NCBI RefSeq assembly: GCF_004210375.1
Contig: NC_134829.1
Location: 25,250,034-25,314,033 of the forward strand
Reading direction: 5' to 3'
Length of the DNA stretch: 64,000 bases
DNA from: Tachypleus tridentatus
Taxonomy: Eukaryota > Arthropoda > Merostomata > Xiphosura > Limulidae
The translations under genes and the position numbers were made by a program. The notes under the pieces are model-generated. The model was not told the DNA's origin, did no database searches, and saw only the letters and a program-made list of their open reading frames with translations. Position 1 is the stretch's first letter. Every line of letters starts with the position of its first letter. Shown here in pieces: positions 1 to 10,328 of this stretch.

Positions 1-1145
1 ACACAGATATTCGTACTTGCGTGAACAGGGATAAGTGAACTATTGAAGGCGTTGTAGATAATATATATATATATATATAAATATAAATGTTCAGTGAAAA
101 GAGATTTAAAGAATGTTATTGCAGTATATTTTATACGAACTATTGGAACTGTCATAGGTAGAGAAGTACTCGTATGCATCTGTTCTAAAACAGATGGCCC
201 CAGGATACTTTACTTTTTAGTTCCTGGAATGAATTTCTAACTACGTCAAGAAGGACAAAATATCAAACAAATTTACAACTTTTACAAATATTAGATTCTT
301 ATTTGAAAACACATTATAGTCTCCGAAACAAATAACTAATTCTAGAAAAATGACAGGAAAAACATCTAAGGTAAAAGTTTCACAACTAGTTAGATCTTAG
401 TGAAGTTTTAATGGTAATGGCTATTTGATGTTACCTCTTTAAATAGTTTTTTTTTTATTCAAGGAGAAAATTAATATAGGGTTTTATACGCAGCAATGTG
501 TCACGATAATTCATCTTTTAACAAGGGATTATATTAAGCTATACAAGAGTAAATATTTCCTGTTTAAAAATACGTGGCTTTGTAAAAATGAGAAACTTTA
601 TTTTTTTCTTTTAAGCATTTTAAAAAAGTTTGATTTTTTTCACAATTTGCTCAATAAAGAATATTCTCATACAGTTCAGTTTTCTTTTCTAATGTTGAGT
701 TTATACGTGATTAAAAAGCTATAGCCTTAGTAAATTCAAATGCGTATTGAAGCTAAATGTAAAACCTCATGAGACAGGTATTTAATATAGACAAGATAAT
801 TAAACATAAATGGAAATCCGAATACGTTATGTCTTGTTTCACGTGTCCTGCTTGTTGTGAATATACCCGATAATTCACGTGTTTTGTATGTGCCACCTAC
901 CATGTCAAAACAATATCCCCGTCTCTTCTTCAGATTGAGTGATTGCTTCAATTCTGGTTGTTGTTTTTGTTTAGTTTTGTCCTATTGTCACTTGCTGGAG
1001 ACAAATAACAGGTTCCGATGGAAGAGCAGACTGTTGAATCTACTCCAATAATAGAAATGAAACAAACAAGACACTTGCAGCAGTTCATTCTGTTGAGAAG
1101 GAGGTAAATTGTTGAAATCTATCACACAACTGGTATGTAAGCTAG
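1..1145. other. no feature recognised
   Basis: AT-rich sequence with a TA run; the short open frames near 740-1050 overlap on both strands and resemble nothing known. Confidence 0.6.
61..80. repeat. (TA)n microsatellite
   Basis: About nine TA units. Similar short runs occur near 6151-6175 (TA then TG), 26371-26385 and 39508-39524. Confidence 0.95.
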
Positions 1146-2096
1146 TGTAACGGATTTACCATTATACGTTTATTTTAATAGATACGTATGCATGTGACAT
1201 ACATTGTTGGTCGCTACAGCTAGTATAATATAAGTCTCGGAAGCTATAATTGTGACAAACGTTTATTAATTGAAAAACTACATAATTTGATCAGAAACGT
1301 TTATAGATTTCGAACATTACAAACCGTTCAACTTCATAGAATCAACTTCAGACGTTAGTATTTCTACGAGGATATTAAATATCTTCATCGGCAAAAAGTC
1401 AGCTTGTAAGCGGTGTGAGGCCAGCCAAGCAAATACGGCGAGATGCAATAATATCAACTCAGAATTACTTTGCTCGCCGTGGACCTGGGCCATCGATAAA
1501 ATATTTAGTTGTCTACCAGATAAAATACTCAGTACAGCTTGTAATTTTGTAAAACTAATATTTGTAATAATTAGTTAGTTATCACCATTAGATTCCATCT
1601 AGGAACATAGGGCCGCAATAGCTTGCCGATTCTTCAATAAGTATTTAAGTGAGTAGATTGTTAGCCCACTGCACCGAGCCGTCCCTAATTTAGCAGTGTA
1701 AGACTAGAGGGAAGGCAGCTAGTCATCACCACCCACCGCCAACTCTTGGGCTACTCTTTTACCAACGAATAGTGGGATTGACCGTAACATTATAACGCCC
1801 CCACAGCTGTGAGGGCGAGCATGTTTGGCGCGACGCGGGCGCGAACCCGCGACCCTCAGATTACGAGTCGCACGCCTTATGCGCTTGGCCATGCCAATAT
1901 TTGTGATAACTAGTTGCAATAACCATTCTAATAAATTGTATTGTTATTTCTATGTTAAAATTTATTTGTGCTAAAAAAGAAAATTGTATTTATCAATTTT
2001 GAGGTAAAACGTCATAAATTTGATACGTATTAACATTTAATTAACTTCTAAATTCAAATTCAAATTTCCGGCTATCTGAAATAGTAATATATAACA
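1146..2096 (+). mobile_element. solo gypsy LTR, copy A, split by a SINE
   Basis: Begins TGTAACGGATTTAC and ends about ATATAACA. It aligns along its length with the LTRs at 9499-10328 and 40272-41101: shared blocks include GATTTCGAACATTA, the GGCCAGCCAAG block, CCAGATAAAA and CATTTAATTAACTTCTAAAT. It lacks about 200 bp present in the other two copies near its left third. No gag or pol follows it, so it is probably a solo LTR. A SINE is inserted near 1580-1895. Confidence 0.75.
1678..1895 (-). mobile_element. SINE-A copy inside LTR copy A
   Basis: Minus-strand copy with a tRNA-like head (GGCCAAGCGCATAAGGCGTG...) at its right end. AATATTTGTGATAACTAG at 1896 repeats AATATTTGTAATAATTAG at 1557, a diverged target duplication within the LTR. 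About 100 bases between the left duplication and the recognisable SINE body carry a tail unlike other copies. Confidence 0.85.
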
Positions 2097-2571
2097 TAGT
2101 AGTCTCCACAGGTGAGCCAAACGTTTCGTGTCCTTATGAAGAGTCGACTAGAGGGCTTCTGAAGGGTTGAATGTGAACAATAGGCACAACACAGTATCGT
2201 TAATTCTTGGGTTTCTGGGACACCAGTTTAATATTTCAAGGAAGTGGGATCGATATGCGAAGTTTTATTCATGCGATTTTCGATTCAGTTGTGTTACCCT
2301 TTATGGATGAGTCGGACTAGTTTAGCCTGACTCCGGATAATTCTTAGAACACTGTAATTCGTGTGTATTCTTCTTTTATTATTTTTTGTTTTGTTTTAGT
2401 TTGGTTAGGGCCAAACTTTTCTGTACTTAAACAAAGTTATAATTTTACTAGCTGAAATACCCGGGTGAAATAAAAACTCGTTTGCAATGAAGGAGAGGAA
2501 TTTTCTTTCTTCGAAACATAATGCGCATTAAAAGTCCAATAAAAATACAAAAAATGAAAATAATTTGTGTT

Positions 2572-2689
2572 TGTTTGTCTAGAAGTAAGTACAAAACTAC
2601 ACAATGGGCTATCTGTGCTCTGCCCACCACTGGTATGGAAACCCGGATTTTAGCGGTGGGAGTCCGCAGATATACTGCTGTGCCACTGA
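2572..2689 (-). mobile_element. SINE-B copy
   Basis: A short (~115-125 bp) tRNA-derived family with a head like TGGCTCAGCGGTATG and a GGTTTCGATACCCGTGG B-box region. The tail is TAGCTTTGTGCTTAATTC. This copy reads ACACAATGGGCTATCTGTGC to CTGCTGTGCCACTG. Confidence 0.85.
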
Positions 2690-2839
2690 TGATCAGTGAA
2701 TTGAAATACACACTGTTTTTAAGAATTCTATCAATGTGAAATTATACGGGAGTTCCAAATATGACCACTTTTGTTAGATAATGCTCATGTTCAATAATGT
2801 CAGAGTATTCATGTTCCACAGGTTTAAATGGTAATATAT

Positions 2840-3290
2840 TACACTATGTAACACAAATTTTGTTCCTGGGTAGTATGTGTTATTTCTTAATTGCTTGTGT
2901 TATAAAAGTACATAAAATGGCCATTATTTCCTTTAAACTTTGCTTTTGTGACCTGTAAAAACAGGCAAATTTGCACATTTTCATTTACATAAGACCTGAA
3001 TAAAACAACATATGAATCAAGATTTACATGTATTTATACTAAAGTTATACAAAAATGTTTAGAAGTGAGTAGTTTTTCGAGATTTGCGAATGTAATGTAA
3101 ATCACTTTCACGTATCAGCCCCTAAATATAGTCTCCCATCATGTTTTTGTTATACGCTCCCGGGTAAAAAAAACAAAAACATTTGAAGAGAAAAATATGT
3201 CTTTTCCATTTACTTTAGGCATAAGCAATTGGAAAATAACACTTTCTGTCCAGGAACAAGAAAAAGTAAAAGGTTTGTTACATAGTGTTA
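2840..3290. mobile_element. short TIR transposon (CACTATGTAACA termini)
   Basis: The left end, TTACACTATGTAACACAAAT then TTTGTTCCTGG, is mirrored at the right by CCAGGAACAAG...GTTTGTTACATAGTGTTA. The element is about 450 bp with no coding capacity. I have an impression of similar CACTATGTAACA-ended elements in other animals but cannot name the superfamily. Confidence 0.7.
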
Positions 3291-3315
3291 TCATAAGGTT
3301 CATGTTCCACAGATT

Positions 3316-3440
3316 GGCCCTCCAGTGGCTCAGCGGTATGTCTGTGGACTTCCAACGCTAAAACCCGGGTTTCGATACCCGTGGTGGGCAGAGCACCGAT
3401 AGCTCATTGTGTAGCTTTGTGCTTAATTCAAAACAACAGC
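3316..3440 (+). mobile_element. SINE-B copy, near consensus
   Basis: CCAGTGGCTCAGCGGTATGT, GGGTTTCGATACCCGTGGTG, GTAGCTTTGTGCTTAATTCA, then CA-rich tail. Confidence 0.92.
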
Positions 3441-3765
3441 AACAACAATCCACAGATTGTAAATAGTGATATCACTGAAACTGATTCATTAACCGTCTCC
3501 ACTGAATGAACAAATGATAATCGTAAAATATTATCCAATTTCAGTTTTGGTATTTATTTGGCTGACGAATAGATCAACTATAAATAATTTGTCTTTTATT
3601 ATATGCAGTAACTTATAAATATAGAAGTTTCTACGGTTTTATCCTGATATTTGATAGTAACAAAAACATTGCCTTCTTTGTTTTACTTACGTTGTAATAA
3701 TTGAGACACTTACGTTTAAAAAAAATCACTAATTAACAAGATAAAATAATGACGTATTTCAGAGC

Positions 3766-3966
3766 ATGAAAATTTTACAAGTTTTTCTTATCATATTAAG
3801 GGTTTCGTTAAATGAAGGGTTTCGGAACGTCGCCTACGCTTACGCTCGAGAGATGTTGTTATCGTGTTGTTTTGAACTAAAAATAGTTACGTCAGATCTA
3901 ATCGATTCTTTCACATATTATGAAAGGTGTTACGAAAGACGTCATAAGCGCCCACGCTTTTCTGAA
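3766..3966 (+). CDS. unsupported small ORF with signal-like start
   Basis: Sixty-seven codons starting MKILQVFLIILRVSL, a plausible signal or anchor segment. It contains three Cys and a basic end (RCYERRHKRPRFSE). No family resemblance, no splice partner and no promoter are evident. GC content rises slightly over this stretch relative to its flanks. It is listed only as a candidate. Confidence 0.15.
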
Positions 3967-4171
3967 TAGAAACTGAAGAAAGTTATTTTGTGATGCGCTT
4001 AGCCACTCGCCCTTAAGATTAAAACTTTAATTACTAACAGAAAAACGCGTTTTTGGATATTGGTATTTAATTTTTTTTATTTCATTTCAGACAAATCCTA
4101 TATATATATGTATTAATTTTCATTGAACAAACTGAATTTATTCTAAAACACGATATTTACAGGTCGAAAGT

Positions 4172-4722
4172 TTTTTTTTACAGGGGTAACAACATACGCA
4201 CTGAAAATGTCTGTAGCAGTGCGTCTTTCCCAATTTTTTACAGAGGTAACAACATATACACTAAAAATGTCTTTAGCAGTGCATCTTTCCCAATTTTTTA
4301 CAGAGGTAACAACATATACACTAAAAATGTCTGTAGCAGTGCATCCTTCCCAATTTTTTACAGAGGTAACAACATATACACTAAAAATGTCTTTAGCAGT
4401 GCATCTTTCCCAATTTTTTACAGAGGTAACAACATATACACTAAAAATGTCTTTAGCAGTGCGTCTTTCCCAATTTTTTACAGAGGTAACAACATATACA
4501 CTAAAAATGTCTTTAGCAGTGCATCTTTCCCAATTTTTTACAGAGGTAACAACATATACACTAAAAATGTCTGTAGCAGTGCATCCTTCCCAATTTTTTA
4601 CAGAGGTAACAACATACGCACTGAAAATGTCTGTAGCAGTGCGTCATTCCCAACTTTTTACAGAGGTAACAACATACGCACTGAAAATGTCTGTAGCAGT
4701 ACGTCATTCCCAACTTTCTACA
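4172..4722 (+). repeat. 60-bp tandem array, ~9 copies
   Basis: Unit CTAAAAATGTCTTTAGCAGT-GCATCTTTCCCAATTTTTTA-CAGAGGTAACAACATATACA. Because 60 is a multiple of three and no unit contains a stop, one frame is open from 4207 to 4779 (190 codons, ~20-residue repeat). There is no sign that it is translated. Variant positions give a higher-order pattern: units at 4201-4380 closely match those at 4441-4620. Confidence 0.95.
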
Positions 4723-5197
4723 AGTTCAAAACATCCAACCACATTCTGTACCTTTATAAAGTATTTCTTACCGCATTGACACTTGGCGGTTAACAAATAT
4801 ATAATTTTGATTATTTTTTTCGGATTAGAACACAAAGGAAGATACATTACTCTAATTTATATCTCTAGATGTTGAGCAACTAGTGTGACGTCTTGGTGAT
4901 TTTACATACTGTTTTGAAACTTTAACATCTGTGTTTTCCTTTCTATTTGAAGAATAGTGTATATATTGCTATACTTAAAGATGCACAACTTCCTTATTTT
5001 GCACCAAAATTTTGAAAGTTTCAATATTTGTTATTTGTTTTCCACAGTGATGCATTATGTCCTGGTTTACTAAGATGTCATACTTGCAAAAACAAAAAAA
5101 CCCACTAAACCATTAAGATTTGATGTCGTTCAAAGACCTTTCCAATCCTATGAGTTGCAACTCATGGGTTGCGCATCAAAGATAAATCTTTTTAAGC

Positions 5198-5290
5198 TCC
5201 TTCTGGTGGCTCAGAGATAAGCCTCTGACTCTATAATGATAAAAATCATAGTTCTGTCTCCGCAGCGGGCACAGATAGTCCACGGAGCAA
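5198..5290 (+). mobile_element. SINE-B copy, diverged
   Basis: TGGTGGCTCAGAGATAAGCC, ATGATAAAAATCATAGTTCT, GCGGGCACAGATAGTCC; lacks the tail. Confidence 0.6.
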
Positions 5291-5524
5291 TGTTGTTGAT
5301 TAACAAAGAAATAAGCGTTGATGTTTAGAATAAAACTTCTAGCCACCTTCAGTTCATCCTTTTTAGTACCGAAAAGATGATTAAGACATTGTGATATAGA
5401 ACAAAATCGAAACATTATTCAGGGAAAATCTAAATAATTACAACTTTGTGATTTAAATGCATTATGGAACTACACTTACGATGTCCTTTCTTTCTTTCTC
5501 ACAAAAACATTCAATCCGTTTCAC

Positions 5525-5772
5525 GCCCGGCATAGCCAGGTGGTTAAGACGCTCGGCTCGTAATCTAAGGGTCGCGGTACGAATCTCAGTGACACCAAAC
5601 ATGTTCGCTCTTTCAGCCTTGAGTGCATTATAATGTTACAGTCAATCCCACTATTTATTAGTAAAAGAGTAACCCAAGCGTTGGCTGTGGGCCTCTAGTC
5701 TTACACTACTAAATTAGGGAAAGCTAGCACGGACCGCCCTCGTGTGGTTTTGCGCGAAATTCAAACAAACAA
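5525..5772 (+). mobile_element. SINE-A copy
   Basis: GCCCGGCATAGCCAGGTGGT head, CCAAACATGTTCGCTC junction, then the standard body to GCGCGAAATTCAAACAAAC. Confidence 0.9.
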
Positions 5773-5939
5773 CCCATTTTTGCATATCCAAAAATTACTT
5801 TTTCCGAGTCACCCCTAAAAGAAAAACAACTTCAATAACCCAAAGCCAAAGTTCAGTTATCTTCATATTTGCCTCTCACTTAACGTATTTATTGTTGTTA
5901 GCCGCGTCATAGCGGCTTACAGAATTGCTCCTAGGTTTC

Positions 5940-6078
5940 AGTGATGACAAGAAAACCCACTTGTTGAGAAAAATATATATGTAAAAACTGCTCGTTTGGG
6001 TTGAGAAAATTTTTTTACGTACAGGAACGAACAACGTTTCGACCTTCTTCGGTCATCGTCAGGTTCACAAAATTTTAG
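5940..6078 (+). repeat. dispersed repeat with CGTTTCGACCTTCTTCGG core
   Basis: AAACCCACTTGTTGAGAAAA, CTCGTTTGGGTTGAGAAAAT and ACAACGTTTCGACCTTCTTC then GGTCATCGTCAGGTTCACA. The same layout recurs at 23510-23635 and 53812-53935. Confidence 0.8.
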
Positions 6079-6079
6079 C

Positions 6080-7450
6080 TCATAACTCCATTTATTGGCC
6101 GATTTTAAACTTAATTACAGCCGTGGCCATTGAACGTTCCCTCTTGCTTTATATATATATATATGTGTGTGTGTATGCTGTAAATTGTCAATTTGTTAAG
6201 AGAACAATACAACGAGATTCAGTTCCTTTCTTTATAACTATAACCGATTCATTTTTTTTTATTATTATTTACCTATTGCTGTGCAAAGTTAAAAATAAAT
6301 TATATATGCTTTCTCCACTACGAGAAAATTGAAATCAAAATTTTAGCATTGTAAGTCCGTAAACTTGCAACTAACTCACTGGTAAAAATAACCGATTTGA
6401 CCTACCGAGCTAAAGATAGAGAAACGTGAAGGAAAGCAACTGCAAGAATTATTTCGATTTTTTCCGGTCCTCCAGTGAAGCAATTAACGAAGTCATATCG
6501 ATAAAATCTGGGTCTCGTTTCTCCGTAGCTCAGATAGTGTATTAAATATTTTGTTTAAAAGAAACGAAACAGAAAAACGAAGATGCTTTCGAAACGCCAT
6601 AATCAAATAAATCATTTTCGCAAAAGAAGCTAGTTGAAATGTACTACCAGCTTCTGCACAGAAGCTCTCGGAACTGTTCTTTTTTAAATTAAAAAAACAA
6701 ACAAACAAACGAATAACATGCACAAACTTGTCCACGCAAATCAAACAAAAGCTTGACGTTTTGAAATATTTGTTAGCAAATAAATAAACATGACGTTTCC
6801 TCGGACATTAACATTTTCTATACCTGATTTTAAATGTATATATAAATTTGAAGGTGGCCTAACTGAAAAAAAAAAATATATATCGAGGTGGTGCACATAG
6901 AGCAGATGATACAGTTCTATGTTTATTGCTGTGATAAAAAAGCCTTTTTCAGTATTATGTTTGAAGGTGGGGAGCATTTTGAATAATAATAAAACATCGA
7001 GTTGTGAACTTTTATATTTTAACTTTTACCCGTAACGTCTATGTTTTATTTTTATTTTAACAAACTTAGAAGAGGTCTTTCAATCAACGATCGTGCTGTC
7101 CTCTGATGAATAAATGCTACAACACTGCAAAACAAAATAAAGTAATGTTGCTTCACGTCAACGACAACAAAAAAAAAACTATATATTTCTGACACTGCTT
7201 GATTGTATATTATATATTTCATTGAACATAGTATTATCTTTCGAGTTATCATAATGTATTATCTCATACTAGTATTATCTATTTTTCACCGAAACCACAC
7301 AAATCACATTTACAGTTGTTTATGATATTGAAAAACACAACATATTTTTCAAATATATTAAGAAATAACAATGAACAAGACTTTAACCCTCACATTTATA
7401 GGGAAAACATTAGCTATTACATGTGAAATGTTCTCGGTTCCAAACCCAAG
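6080..7450. other. no feature recognised
   Basis: AT-rich, with a TA/TG run at 6151-6175. Small open frames on the minus strand are Phe/Lys-rich and look like chance. Confidence 0.6.
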
Positions 7451-7675
7451 ACCCGGCATGGCCTGGTGGGTTAAGGCGTTTAACTCCCCATTGCACCAAA
7501 CATGCTCGCCTTTTCAGCCGTAGGGGCAATACAATGTGACGGTCAATTCAACTATTCGTTGGTAACCCAGTAGTTAGCGCTGAGTGGTGATGACTAGCTG
7601 CCTTCCCTCTAGTCTTACGTTGCTAAATTAGGGGCGGCTAGCGCAAATACCCTCGAGTAGCTTTGCGCGAAATTC
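7451..7675 (+). mobile_element. SINE-A copy lacking the B box
   Basis: The head starts ACCCGGCATGGCCTGGTGGG but jumps from TTTAACTCCCC to ATTGCACCAAACATGCTCGC, deleting the GGTTCGAATCC-like B box. The body is otherwise typical. Confidence 0.88.
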
Positions 7676-7985
7676 TCCCCCCCCCCAAATCCAAACCCCT
7701 GAATTCTTGACATTTTAACATTAATGTCTAAACCCGCCTATATTTTAAGAAAACCGGAATTGCGAAGATGTATACATTTGATAAGCAAATTCATATTTAT
7801 ATCAACCAAAGAAATTCCATAGAAGGTAAGCGAATTATAAATTTACACAAGAAATTATAAAATGCTTTACATAGTGGTGCATTTACAGTAAGAAGCAGTT
7901 AGAGTTAAATAAGGTTAATCAAAGTGTTAAAGAGCTTATTTTATTGTTTTTTAGAGTTACAGAAAGATCAATATTTTGTTTGTTT

Positions 7986-8250
7986 TTTGAATTTCGCACA
8001 AAGCTACTCGAGGGCTATCTGTGCTAGCCGTCCCTAATTTAGCAGTGTAAGACTGGAGGGAAGGCAGCTAGTCATCACCACCCACCGCCAACTCTTGGGC
8101 TACTCTTTTACCAACGAATAGTGAGATTGACCGTCACATATTAACGCCCCCACGGCTGAAAGGGCGAGCATGTTTGACGCGACAGGGATGCGAACCCGCG
8201 ACCCTCAGATTACGAGTCGCACACCTTAATATGTTTGGCCATGCCGGGCC
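7986..8250 (-). mobile_element. SINE-A copy with target duplication
   Basis: Full minus-strand copy ending GGCCATGCCGGGCC. AGATCAATATTT (7965) and AGATTAATATTT (8251) flank it as a target duplication with one change. Confidence 0.93.
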
Positions 8251-8469
8251 AGATTAATATTTCTTCATGTTTTAGTCTTTTAGTTGTTGAACAGCGAAAG
8301 ATGACTGACAAAATAAATACTGTTTTATTAAGGGCTCAGCAGTGCTAAAATCTGGGATTTCAAGCTGTACAGTGTAAAAAACGACTGGATAGTCCATTTA
8401 GTATCATTACACTGAGAAAACAACAAACTAATAAACAAATAATGTATAAAGTTAGATGTATAAACGTTA

Positions 8470-8700
8470 AACCGTCATCTTACTGTACTGGGGACGGAAT
8501 AGTGATTAGCTTGTTGAACTATTGATCGAAAAGTCTAAGGTTCGAGACGCGATGCCTCTGAACACTGTTGCATTTTTAACTATGAGCACGTTATAAAAGC
8601 GATAGTTAATTCTGTTAAGTTGTTCAGGGCGTCAAACAAAGCTCTCGTTACGGCGGATACTCCTCCTTGGGTAAAAATCAGTTACACCTATACTTAAACT
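8470..8700 (+). mobile_element. possible very old tRNA-derived SINE
   Basis: GTGATTAGCTTGTTGAACTA, then GGTTCGAGACGCGATGCC, then TGAGCACGTTATAAAAGCGA and TTGGGTAAAAATCAG follow the SINE-A layout only loosely. Confidence 0.35.
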
Positions 8701-8704
8701 CTAG

Positions 8705-9498
8705 GGTCTCGAACCTGGTCCTTTAAGGTCCTGTCCACATTGAAAAATCGTTTTCTTCTCGTCTTGGTAATCAGTGCGTTTTTCGACAACGCGTAATGTT
8801 GTTCGAACCTGCTGCCTTTTCTCAGTAGAAGCACTCGTATCTGTGTTATTTCCTGCAGTTGTATAAAATACGTAGATTTAAACCATATAGTGCGTTCACT
8901 GAAAGGAAAAAATCAAGCACCAATATTATACGAACTCGGAAAGTATTGAAATTTCACTAAGCTTTTTATCCTTGGATGAACTCATAAGATTAAACAAGGA
9001 AAATTAGTCGAAACACTTCCTAACTTATAATTATAAGCAGACACACTTTTCCTAGAACTTAACGGACGTTGTTATACGTTCTGGTCTATTAAATTTTCAT
9101 TAATTTTTATGACTGTGAAAAAACGTTTTAAGTCTTACATAAATATTAGTGATGCATCGGCTTTTATAGAAGCAAATTATAATTCCAAGCTTCCAGTCAC
9201 TGGTAGAATCAACGAAAAAAAACTAAGTTTTTAATAAAACTCAGTTGGTAAAATAGGAGATGTTTAAGTGTTGATGAATGTGTAACATTTGAAACATTTT
9301 CTTACCTAACAAAGTGCTCCATCAATTCCATTACTCATTATAAATGTTTAAGGATTTTGAAGGATGTGTAGACTTGTGATTCACTGATTTTATACAGTGT
9401 ATCAATAAAAACAACTATCAAAACTACGATTTGTTGGGTAAATACTTATAGAAGTTAAAGCGTATAATGATCATATGATTTGTTGGGTAAATACGTAT
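8705..9498. other. no feature recognised apart from a short direct repeat
   Basis: GATTTGTTGGGTAAATAC occurs twice (9428 and 9476) just before the gypsy LTR. Nothing else stands out. Confidence 0.6.
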
Positions 9499-10328
9499 TG
9501 TAATGGATTTACTAACGTAATATACGTTATTTTAACATTAGTGTTTGTTTTAGTTAAACTTATCGTTAACAATATAAGTTACATGCATTTCTAAATGTGT
9601 ACTGCGAAATTCTTACCTATTTACTAAACCTGTAGAAGATTCTCGAGAGTACGAATCAACAATGAACCTTGTATGTTAAAATGTTTAGATAATGTTCTCT
9701 AATTCTTATAAAAGATAATCAATGCATCACATAGAGACAGTTGTATATTATTAGTTTGCTACAGTTGGTATACTATAAACTTCGGAAGCGCTAACTGTGA
9801 TAAACGCTTATCAGTCGGGGAACTACAGATACTGTATTAGAATAGGAACGTTTGTAGATTTCGAACATTAAAAACTGTTTAACTTCAGGGGATTAACCTC
9901 GGACATTCGTATTTTTACGAGAACATTAGATAGCTTCGTCAATGAAAAGTCAGCTTGTAAATGACGTGAGGCCAGCCAAGAATATGGCTAACTAGCTACC
10001 CGTTAAATTAGCTGTACTGATATCAACTCGAAACTAATTCATTCATTGTGAATCGTCGATAAAATATTCAGTTCCTAACCAGATAAAAGACTTAATATCG
10101 CTTATAAATTTCAAAACGTTTGTATAAAAATTACTATTTGTAATAACCATTACTAAAAACTGTATTGTTGTTTGTATATTAACATATATTTGTGTTTAAA
10201 AAAAGCTGTATATATCTATCGTGTTGGCAAAAATTATAAACTTTATACATGCCTACATTTAATTAACTACTAAATTTATATTACAGTTTAATTTAATTTC
10301 AGTCTATTTCAGCTTGTAATTAGTAACA
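9499..10328 (+). mobile_element. 5' LTR of Ty3/gypsy element, copy B
   Basis: TGTAATGGATTTAC to about TAGTAACA. It is collinear with copies A and C. It is followed at 10336 by TGGAGACTCGTCGGAG, which starts with TGG as expected of a primer-binding site. Gag-like coding sequence then follows, identifying it as a 5' LTR. Confidence 0.75.

Noticed and set aside
1719-1919. Open frames within SINE-A copies (also near 31457-31639 and 44187-44381)
   Set aside because: They are translations of the tRNA-like head and SINE body on either strand, repeated wherever a SINE lies.
4207-4779. 190-codon open frame as a protein-coding gene
   Set aside because: It is explained by a stop-free 60-bp tandem repeat; nothing beyond the array supports translation.
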